20,029 nt of DNA, taken from positions 1 through 20,029 of the forward strand of contig JAPTJF010000702.1 in assembly GCA_029339195.1 (NCBI GenBank), read 5' to 3'. The position numbers were made by a program, and so were the translations under genes. This stretch comes from Micractinium sp. NFX-FRZ (Eukaryota; Chlorophyta; Trebouxiophyceae; Chlorellales; Chlorellaceae). Shown here piece after piece: positions 1 through 8,204 of the stretch (its first letter is position 1; each line of letters starts with the position of its first letter). The notes below the pieces were generated by a model. The model was not told the origin of the DNA, ran no database searches, and saw only the letters and a program-made list of their open reading frames with translations.

Positions 1-640
1 TTGGGCCAGGAGGGGTTGGGGCTGACTGCAGCTGGGCTGGGGGCGATGGTGCAGCGATATGGCCTGCAATGGGGTGCGAAAGAGATAGGCAAAGGCAGCC
101 GGAGATGGGGAGGCTTTGGCTGGCGGCGCTGTGGTCACCAAAACCTGACACGTGGCAGGTTGGGCCAGGAGGGGGTGGGCCTGACTGCAGCTGGGCTGGG
201 GGCGATGGTGCAGCGATATGGCTTGGGATGGGGTGCGAAAGAGATAGGCAAAGGCAGCTGCAGATGGGGAGGCCTCTGCTGGCGGCGCGCTGCGCGACCA
301 CAACTTGACACGTGGCAGGTTGGGCCAGGAGGGGTTGGGGCTGACTGCAGCTGGGCTGGGGGCGATGGTGCAGCGATATGGCCTGGAATGGGGTGCGAAA
401 ACGAATGGGAAAGGCAGGCGGAGATGGGGAGGCTTTGGCTGGCCGCGCTGCGGCGACCACAGCCTGCCACCTGGCAGCCTGTAGGGAGGAGGGTTTGGCA
501 TTGCCAGTGGCCGACAGGGGGCGCTGCTGCAGCGGAGGGCTTCAGAATGCGTTGCAGGGCCCTAAATGGGGGCAGTGCGATTGCAGGGGACTTACCGGCA
601 GCTGCGCGCCGGCGGCACAGGCTGCCACGTGGGTAAGCTG
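1..640. repeat. Tandem repeat array, unit about 159 bp, three clear copies and one degenerate
   Basis: Units begin near 1, 160 and 320. A strongly diverged fourth runs from about 480 to 640. The clear copies share a T-rich opening (TTGGGCCAGGAGGGG), a central GGTGCAGCGATATGGC block and a TGACACGTGGCAGG end. The CACGTGG landmark lies at 149-155, 309-315 and 626-632, and is mutated to CACCTGG at 468-474, so spacing is 160, 159 and 158 bp. The array probably continues to the left of the window. A plus-strand frame stays open through it, but the 159/160 bp spacing changes frame between copies, so I do not read it as coding. Confidence 0.85.
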
Positions 641-1335
641 ACGTGGATCAGCCTGGCCCTTTTGGACAGCCAGCAAACCCGCATTGGCTTCGGGGCGTCG
701 GGCGATGGAGGCGGTTTCTTGTGTAATCACACTTGCCCTGCCCCCCGCCGCTGCTCACAGCACCGAGTGTCAGCACCAGCACTGGAGGGAGCACAAGCTG
801 GAATGCCGGCCGGCCTGAAGCGCCAGGCTGCTGTACAACAGCAAAGCTGAGGTTGCGGTGCCGGGCGACCTTCACGCTGCACGCAGCCAGAGCAGCCTGC
901 TCAGCCCAAAGCGCAGCAGAAGGAACCGGCTCAAGACACCCCCTTGCCCACACACCATGCTTGCATCTGTAGTCCACTGGTAGGAGGCACCGAGCTCCCG
1001 TCCGGGCATCGTGCACCTGTCTGCTTTGCTGCCCATAAACGTCCACAGGGCACGGTGCCCCTCTGCCTCCCCTCGTCATCCTGCCCCTGCTCTGCCCCTG
1101 CCCTGAAGAACCTGCGCCGGACCTGCCTCTACTTTCCCACTCCACACTGATACTGGTGTCACAAGGTCGGTGTGCACACACACTGTGTTCCACGGTTGCG
1201 GTCAAGGTTGGGCATCGGCTATGGCAAGGTAGCACCCCAGGCTCAGTCAACTGAGTACAAAGGGGCTGAGCAGGCGGCCATGCCGCACACCGTCGTCTTT
1301 GATTGATCGCCTTGCAAACCACTGAGGGCCCCTAA
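641..1335. other. Non-coding stretch downstream of the phosphohexomutase gene
   Basis: This holds the 3' untranslated region of the minus-strand gene that ends at 1336. A long minus-strand open frame (about 1322-648) has no ATG start, no recognisable protein and arginine/cysteine-rich composition, so it is probably chance openness in GC-rich DNA. I found no TGTAA on the minus strand here, so the transcript end cannot be placed. A plus-strand TGTAA lies at 723-727 but has no gene I can attach it to. Confidence 0.5.
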
Positions 1336-4300
1336 TCACTGTGCCGCTGCCTGCACATACTCCTTCACCTTGGCGGTGCTCACATCGAACTCTGAGGAAG
1401 GGTGCAAGCACAGGAGGGAGGAGGGAGGGGGACAAAAAGGGTGAGTGGGGGCATTGAAAGCAGAAATGGCAGCCTGTGAGCGCAGGCGTCCCCCTCCACC
1501 CCTGCGCCTGCATCGGCACTGTCCTGGCGGCCGCTGTGCATGTCTCGCCCGCCCCACCTCACCGCTGTACCCTGCCCCTGCCTGGCCCTGCACCCCACCC
1601 TCGCCCCGCTTCTGGCTCCCTTTGAAGAGCTTTGAACAGAAGGCAATGAAGTGGAGCCCTGCACCCTGCTGCTGCTTGGCGCAGCCTCTGCCCATGCACG
1701 CCAACACACCACCACCGGCGCCACCCGTGCTTTCCCCACCCCGCTCACCCGGGTGCGCCTTGAAGAACACCAGCAGGTGCTGCAGGATGGCCCGCATGCC
1801 GCCCTCGTGCTCGCTCTCCACGTTGAGCACGATGTCTGCGGGGGGTGGGCAGGACGGGACAGCAGGGGGCAACAGCAGGGGATGGGGCGGGGTGCCAGGC
1901 AACGGCAGGGTGGGGTGGGGTGGTTGGCAGAAATGGGGGGCGGGAGGAAGGGATGTTGTGTGGGCGGCGCAGGAGCGAGGGGAGGGAAGGGGTTGGGACG
2001 GGGGCACCATCACAGCAGCCCGGGGCTCTGGCAGGCACGTGGGTGCCAAAACCGCATGCCCAATCATGCAGAGGTACACCGCCACCCTGCTCCGCCCTGC
2101 TACTGCCTATTCTCCTGCGCCCCCACTTGCCCTCAAGAGCTCGAAGCATTCCCCAGCCCGCCTGCCCGCCCCACCTGGGTCGTGCAGCGAGGGGCGCAGC
2201 AGTATCCAGCCCTCCTTGCCGCCCTCCTCCGCCACCTTGATCCGCCACCCCTCGTAGTTCTCCGCTTCCAACTGCCAGCTGGCATTGCCGCCGCAGCCTG
2301 CGGGCGGACGGGGGAACAGGGACGGCAGCAGCAGTGGCAAACAGGCAGTTGAGGGTGCTCAAGTTGTATGGCCAAGTATGCACAGAGCACTAGCTGACCG
2401 TTGAAGTCATGCTATGTGGCTGCCACTGCTGCTTCCACGAAAGATGCTGACTGTAGCAGAGCAGGGCAGGCTGCCCATGCTCCCTCGCCTCCCCTCATCA
2501 GCAGCTCACCCTCACTGCACATGCGCCAGCTTCCCGCTCGCCCTGAACTAATTGCACGCACCATGGGCACCCTTCCGGTGCGTGACCCACCTGCATCCAC
2601 CCACTCCTTGAACGCCGCCGTCACGCGCTCCCCCTCCGCCCGCACATCCGCTGCCTGGATGGCCACTCGGATCTCCATCGCCTCCGCAGGCTCCCTGCAG
2701 GGGGCGGCATTTCACAAGGAACAAGCGGTTGAAGCAATCCTGTAAGGATGGCCACACGGATCTCCATGCAAACTTTCTCCACAGCCTCCCTGCATGGGCA
2801 AAATTGCCCTCAACAAGGAGCAGTTCATCAGAAAAAGCAGGATTCAGCCGGCGGCAACAGGCCAGGCACGTACGAGCTCTGGCACCCCAAGGCACCGGCT
2901 CCTGCTCAGCCCTGGTGCTACCGCAGGGGCGTGGGCCGCACAACAGGGGCCGCCTGCCAGGGGCAAGCCCTCCACGCACCGCCGCCCACCGCACGTCTGC
3001 CAGCATTTGGCCTACAGCCTGCCGTCCCCGCTGCCCAACGCCACTCCGCTGCCTAGGTGTGCAACTGCCACTCCCCTGTCTACGCGCACAGCGTCCCCTC
3101 CACCTCCCACAACCCACCTCAGGTCTGCCAGCAGCTCGCCAATGTCGCCCGCCCCCTCCAGCCGCCGCCGCACTGCCTCTATCACAATTTTGAGGGCGCC
3201 GTAGGCACCGTCATCCAGGAAGTAGTTCTCCTGCAGTGTTCAAGGGAAGCCAGCTTGTGTGTATAAGAGCACCGCACTGGGCACCCCGCCCCTGTGACTT
3301 CTGCCATCATGACCCCACCCGCACGGTCCCGTGCCCGCTGGTCTCCTTCTGGTCCGCTTCGTCACCCCGCCTGCACCCGCATCTCCCTGCCTGCCACCTC
3401 TTGCCCCACCCCAGCTCCCCTCTCTTTCACTTCCCACCAGCTCACCCGCATGGCGCCGTGCCCGCTGGTCTCCATCATCAGTGGGCAGGGTGTGCCCGAC
3501 TCGTTCAGCTCAATCCCCTTGTTGATGATGTTCTTGTACCCCTTCTTGTACCTGCACACAGAGGATCAACACAGACTCAACGTGAACGGAGCTCAGAGGT
3601 GCCGCCGCTTCTGCCCGTCCTTGACTCCAACGCGCCCGCCACCGTCACGACAGCCCCCTGCCCACGCTGCTCTGCCCACGTACAACACACGCGCAGCACC
3701 CACCTGAAGTGTTTGCCCCCCAGCTGCTGGATGAATGTGGCCAGGCCGTTGGAGGTGCAGGAGTCGGTGACAATCGTCTCCCCCGGGTGCTCCCGCAGGC
3801 TGATGGCGCTCATCAGGGCGATGTAGCGGTTGCGGTTGATGCCTGCGGGCAGAGGACAAACGCAGGCAGGGTCGCTTAGGGGACAGGCAGAACAAGAGGC
3901 GATGTAGTGGCTGCGGTTGATGCCTGGGGAGGGGATAGTCACGTGGGAAGAAGGCAGGGGCGAACAACAGTGATTGCTGGCTGGGCAGCACAGCCGGAAG
4001 CTAGGCACAGCAAGGCGCCAGGGCAGCGCATGTGCAGCAGGTCAGCAGCCAGCAGCAGCCCAACCACCCTACACTCTCTCTCTCTCATCCCCCACCCTCG
4101 TCCCTGCCAGTACGCCACCCTGAACTGCTATCAGGGCGCTGCTAGGCATCCTCAACCCCACCCCAACATGCCTCACCATTGCCCTGCTTGTCCACCACAC
4201 CGGACCGGTCGACATCTGTATCCAGCATGATCCCTAGGTCTGCCCCCGAGCCCAGCACCGCCTGCCGCGTCGCCTCCACCGCCTTCTTGTCCTCCGGGTT

Positions 4301-7300
4301 GGGCGTGTGGTTGGGGAAGGAGCCATCTGCGGGCGGGGGTGAAGGTGGGTGGGAGGCAAGAGAAGGGAGGGAGTGATGAGAGGTGGAAGAGGAGCAGGGT
4401 GGGGGGTGGGGCAGGATGAGGAGGGGGCAGCGGCAAGGCGGCATGGGGTAAAACATGTGAGCGGGGGCAGCAGGGGGCCGATGGCACGTCGTGGCATTGG
4501 GGAGAGCAGTGGTGAGAGGCAGGGGGGCACAGGGATGAGAAGCGGAGGCTGAGGCTGAGGCAAGGCAGCGCAGCGCCCGCAGCACATGCCAGGGCCATGC
4601 ACGACCAGCTGCGGTGTGCATCGCTTGCCAGGCAGCAAGAGTGGCTGGGCTGAGGTAATGCGCGGCTGCCGTGCTGACCTGGCTCCATGTGGATGCTGGC
4701 TGACACGTCAGCGCCCAGCGGGCCCAGCACCTGCGAGCAGGAAAGGAGCGGCGCGAAAGAAACGGGAGGCTGGGAGTGCTGCGGTGTAGCGGCAGCCTGT
4801 ACACCTGCCCATGCTGGGTACGCTGTGCTGTGCATGCCCCCACTGCCACCCCACCTGGTCTGCAATGAAAGCGCCGCCTCCATTGCCGGGGTTGACCACA
4901 ATCTTGAGCCCCTTGAGCGGTGCGTCTGGGTGCTGCGGGTGCGCGATTGCCTTCTTCATCACTTCCCGCAGGTATGCGGCGTACTCCTGCAGAGAGGCGG
5001 GCACAGGCAAGGGGCACAGCACTGTGTTGTAGCGAACCCAGGGGCTGGGGTGCGAGCAAAGTGGGAAGCCGGGCGGCGCGCCCGCCCATCCCTGCCGCCC
5101 CGCAGGGCGCCAGCCTCCCACTCTGCCCCGCCCCTCCTCCCCAGGCACCCGGGACTCTTTCACGCATCCCCACTGATCCTCCCACGTTCCTCTTTACAAT
5201 CCCACATGTCCCATCCTGCCCCCCCCCCCCCCACTGGGCAGCTAGCTATCTCACCGGCAGGAAGTCGACAAAGCGCACCAGCTCGTTGCTGGACTGCAGG
5301 GGGCGGGGTGGAGGAGGGGCATATTGAGAGGGGTAGGCGAGAGAGGCAGGCAGGCAGGCAGGGGGGGCAGACAGGGCGGGGTGTTGGTTGGACGCAGCGC
5401 ACAGTCGCAGGCAGGTTCTGTGGTGCAACATAGCACAGGAGGAACAAGGTGGGGAGGGCAGCGAGGCGGCGGCATACCGACAGCAAGCTTCATGAGCAGG
5501 CCTGGGTCTTACCCCTGCCCTGTGTGCCCGCCCCGCAAACCCCGCATCGACCCTTCCACCCCACACCCTCCACCTCCACCCTCCACCCGCACACCCTTTC
5601 CATCCCACCCAACCCGCCCCAACCTGCAGCGCCGCAGTGACGACGTAGGCATGGTCGTTGTGGCGGTCGGCGGGAAGCTGCCCAGCCTCCGTGGCCAGCT
5701 CGGCGGCGCGCCTCATCAGCTGCGTGATGTCCGCCTTCTCCAGCCCGCCCTGCAGCAGCAAAACAAGGTTGAACGTCAATTGTAGAGTCAACAAAGGGTG
5801 ACGAAAGAGGATGGGCAGAGCGCTGTTGACTGTGGATGAAGATGGACCTTCTCCAGCCCGCCCTACAGCAGCCAAACAAGGTCGGCACAGAGTAATGTTT
5901 TGCACCGTGACGGGACGGGGCATGGGAGATGGAATGGGTTTATGACTGTGGGATGAAGGAAGCCCTTCTCTCCGGGCCCTCCTGGCAGGGGCGCGGTACC
6001 CCCCGGGGCAGCGAGATTAAGGCAGGCAGAAGGTGTGCACAAAGCGGGACGGACATTGAGGAGACGTGCACGGTGCAGAAGAACAGCATGCCTCCCGCGG
6101 CCCCCACCCCCCAGCCTGCCGCACCTCGGCGGTGCAGAACTTGGCTCCGTTGCGGTTGACGGGCAGGTGGCTGGCGGTGATCATGACGGCGCCGTCATAC
6201 ATGTGGCCTGCAGTACGGACACCGGGTGGGCGGGTGGGCAAGGTGCAGGGCACAGGTGGCTGCCTGGGAGCCACACAAATATGACCTGAGCACCGCAAGA
6301 TAGCAGCAGGAGGGCAGCAGCTGCGGGCCCCCCCGCCATCTCCCGCCTCCCAGCCGCCCCCTGGTCCACCACCTCACTGACAGCCCACCACTGACACAAC
6401 ACACGGTCCTCTCCCCTGCTCCCCCTCGCCCCTCCCAGCCACCGGCCCTCCACATGCTTCCCCATTCCCTCCCCACCCACCCACCCACCCGGCAGGATGC
6501 AGCTCATGAACATGGCGGGGGTGGTGCACCCGCCAAAGCGGCCCACGTGCACGCCCGCTGCCGCCAGCCCCGCCGCCAGGCTGGCGGACATGAGTGGGGA
6601 GGACAGGCGGGGGTCCCGCCCAATGGATACCCGCAGCGCGTTGACAGGCTTGCCCTTGCTCTCCGCCAGCCACTCTGCAGGGGCAGGTGTGGCAGGTGGG
6701 AGCGGGGCGGGGCCGGGACGGGTGCAGGGCTCAGGCAAGGGGGCGGTGCCTGCAGTTGAGGTTGTGAGCACGCAGGACTGCAAGGGCAGCTGCCGCCCTC
6801 TGCCCCTTGCCTCTGCAGCCCCAGCCAGGCAAGCACGCAAACAGAGGGAGGGTCAGAGCCGCCAGCCCCACCATGGGCGGCACACAAACCAGGCACAAGC
6901 ACGGGCCCCTTGCTGACCATAGCCACAGAAAGCAGACACCCCAGGCCCCAAAATTTGCCCAACCACGCTTCCACCCACCCACCCAAATCCCTCAACCACC
7001 CACCCGCAAAGGCTCCCCCAATGAAGAACATCATGCTGGGTGTGAGGGTGATGGGCTCTGAGGCAGCGGGGGCAGGGAGGTGGGGGGTGCGGGCACGTGG
7101 AGGAGCGGCGCTGTAGCCACACTCGTCCGCATCGAAGCAGCAGAAAGCAGCCAACCAGCTGGTGTGCGTGGCAGGGCGCTTGCATTGTGCCGGCGCACAC
7201 GCTGCATGCGGCGCCACTGCCCGGCTGCTGCCACAGGCCTAGCTGCATGTTCATTGATGCAGCTGTAGCCCTACCTGCGGGGTTGGTGTCGAGGGCTACG

Positions 7301-7755
7301 CCGCGCACATCGCTGCCGTTTTGCACCTTGAGGTACGCCTTGAGTGCCTCAGGATTGGCGGTGGTGGTGCCTGCCGCAGGGGCCACCGCTGTGGCGGCAG
7401 TGCCCACCGCCCGCGCAGGCCGTTGTGCAAGCTGCCGCTCGGGCTGCTGCTGGCCTGCAAGATATGGGGGACAAGTAATCAGTCATGCCCACCGGGAGTG
7501 CTGGCGTGAGCGCAGGAAAACTGCCTGTGTCGCTCGCCTGCCCTGCCGCCGAGTGCCGCGAGCGCACGTGCTGCCTGCCTGCCGCCGCTGGCGGCAGTCG
7601 TTGGGCACCTCACCTGGGTGGCTGACCGCTCCTGTCGCTGACACCCGACACTGTGAGCGGGCCAGGAAGCGGAGCGAGCTGCGGGACGCTGCCCGATCGC
7701 GCCTTTGCCGCAAGCCCAAAGCATGGGGCTGGCCCACCGCCGCAGCAGCGATCAT
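1336..7755 (-). CDS. Plastid alpha-D-phosphohexomutase (phosphoglucomutase/phosphomannomutase family), 17 exons
   Basis: Exons 5' to 3': 7755-7614, 7454-7275, 7057-7004, 6674-6489, 6207-6125, 5749-5624, 5293-5255, 4986-4855, 4730-4679, 4326-4177, 3842-3704, 3551-3446, 3230-3118, 2694-2591, 2297-2175, 1835-1749, 1391-1336. All introns are GT-AG, all phases agree, and the chain gives 623 residues. The ATG at 7755 is preceded by an in-frame TAA 9 bases upstream. Residues 1 to about 70 are rich in Ala, Arg and Ser and acidic-poor, as in a chloroplast transit peptide. Seen in the mature part: the catalytic serine loop TASHLP (Ser200), the EPDGSFPNHTPNPE segment around 332, the metal loop DTDVDR (Asp367, 369, 371), the sugar-specificity loop ETSGHG (455-460) and a C-terminal phosphate loop RPSLHDP (570-576). 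The family moves phosphate between C1 and C6 of hexoses through a phosphoserine. SLHDP replaces the common SGTEP, as I recall from the plant plastid group typified by Arabidopsis At1g70820, whose substrate is not firmly known. The substrate (glucose, mannose or glucosamine phosphate) cannot be decided here. Confidence 0.93.
2657..2798 (-). repeat. Echo repeat of a 3' splice junction, phosphohexomutase intron 13
   Basis: The segment 2657-2703 covers the acceptor and start of the exon encoding MEIRVAI. It is repeated, diverged and with about 7 extra bases, at 2746-2798 inside the intron upstream. The copy keeps an acceptor AG (exon would start at 2789) and still encodes MEIRVAI. It lies 95 bases from the true acceptor at 2694, so read-through would shift frame. 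Confidence 0.75.
3818..3927 (-). repeat. Echo repeat of a 3' splice junction, phosphohexomutase intron 10
   Basis: The segment 3818-3846 (acceptor plus the exon start encoding GINRNRYIA) recurs at 3899-3927 with about three differences, exactly 81 bases upstream on the minus strand. The copy keeps CAG plus the codons GINRSHYIA. Starting the exon at 3923 instead of 3842 adds 27 codons with no stop and no frame change, so this is a usable alternative acceptor on sequence grounds. Confidence 0.85.
5219..5232. repeat. 14-base C homopolymer in intron 7 of the phosphohexomutase gene
   Basis: An unbroken run of C on the plus strand reads as G14 in the transcript, about 20 bases downstream of the 5' splice site at 5254. 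The run length could be a sequencing artefact or vary between isolates. Confidence 0.8.
5734..5882 (-). repeat. Echo repeat of a 3' splice junction, phosphohexomutase intron 5
   Basis: The 36 bases at 5734-5769 span the polypyrimidine side, acceptor and first codons (GGLEK) of exon 6. They recur at 5847-5882 with two differences, 113 bases upstream in transcript order. The copy has TAG as acceptor and codons GGLEK (5862-5848) followed at once by GT. It therefore forms a potential 15-base, phase-0 micro-exon that would duplicate GGLEK. Confidence 0.85.
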
Positions 7756-8004
7756 GGCCTGTTACTGCTGCGATCGGTGCTTGTGGCAATATCGGAGCCG
7801 GGTTTGCCGGTCGCAAAAGGGCTAGAGGAGGCTTATAGGGTGGAGGGTTTTCTGGGCACAGCAGCTCCCTCGCTCCGACACTAGCTCCGCTGGTTCAGCG
7901 GTGCGTTAGACATCAACAGGGGCCAGGCGATCTCCGAATCCAGCGCCCATGGCGTGCGTGCTGTGGAGCTGGGCGGCGGCGCGGCGCCGCCAGCTGCCGG
8001 CCAG
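7756..8004 (-). promoter_or_regulatory. Upstream region of the phosphohexomutase gene with a TATA-like box
   Basis: The region between the end of the unknown gene (poly(A) signal at 8016-8020) and the phosphohexomutase start. On the minus strand CCCTATAAGC occurs at 7840-7831, about 75 bases before the ATG, and could be a TATA element. This is a motif match only. No coding or RNA gene is evident. Confidence 0.35.
7967..7995. other. GC-rich inverted repeat between two tandem minus-strand genes
   Basis: AGCTGGGCGGCG and CGCCGCCAGCT form a hairpin with a single bulged G and a very short loop. It sits about 20 bases beyond the poly(A) signal of the upstream minus-strand gene and about 210 bases upstream of the next gene's ATG. 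It might affect 3'-end formation, but no function is shown. Confidence 0.5.
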
Positions 8005-8015
8005 AACCGATGTTG

Positions 8016-8020
8016 TTACA
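8016..8020 (-). terminator. Poly(A) signal TGTAA of the unknown gene
   Basis: TTACA on the plus strand reads TGTAA on the minus strand, 185 bases past the stop codon at 8205. TGTAA is the standard green-algal polyadenylation signal. Its position fits a short 3' untranslated region. Confidence 0.65.
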
Positions 8021-8204
8021 GACGTACCAACAAGACGCTGATATGTAAAACTGCAATTGTGTGCAAATGAAAGCGAATGGCAGCTCCTACAGCTGCAAGG
8101 CCCGCAGGTGTGCAGCTGTTGCCCGGCTGGCGTGCCGCAGCTGGAGGAAGCTGCGGCGCTCCCGCCTGGCTCCCGCTGCCAACCTTGGCTCCTATTCCTC
8201 TCAA

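Noticed and set aside
1..636. Plus-strand open frame of about 211 codons across the tandem array
   Set aside because: The 159/160-base spacing changes the frame between copies, so the repeat is not kept as protein; there is no start or homology.
596..730. Possible minus-strand exon ending in a perfect GTAAGT donor
   Set aside because: It starts only from a GTG, and no partner exon could be found to the left, inside the repeat array.
648..1322. Minus-strand 224-codon open frame just after the phosphohexomutase stop
   Set aside because: There is no ATG start, the composition is arginine/cysteine-rich, there is no family resemblance, and it lies in the expected 3' untranslated region.
1336..2085. 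Long minus-strand frames reading through phosphohexomutase exons and introns, and similar frames at 4142-5185, 6181-7217 and 9811-10755
   Set aside because: They are exon frames extended into introns; the splice-phase model and protein family explain the exon parts fully.
7876..7945. tRNA-like sequence (GGTTCAGCGGT and CCGAATCC)
   Set aside because: No acceptor stem or proper T-arm can be folded around these motifs.
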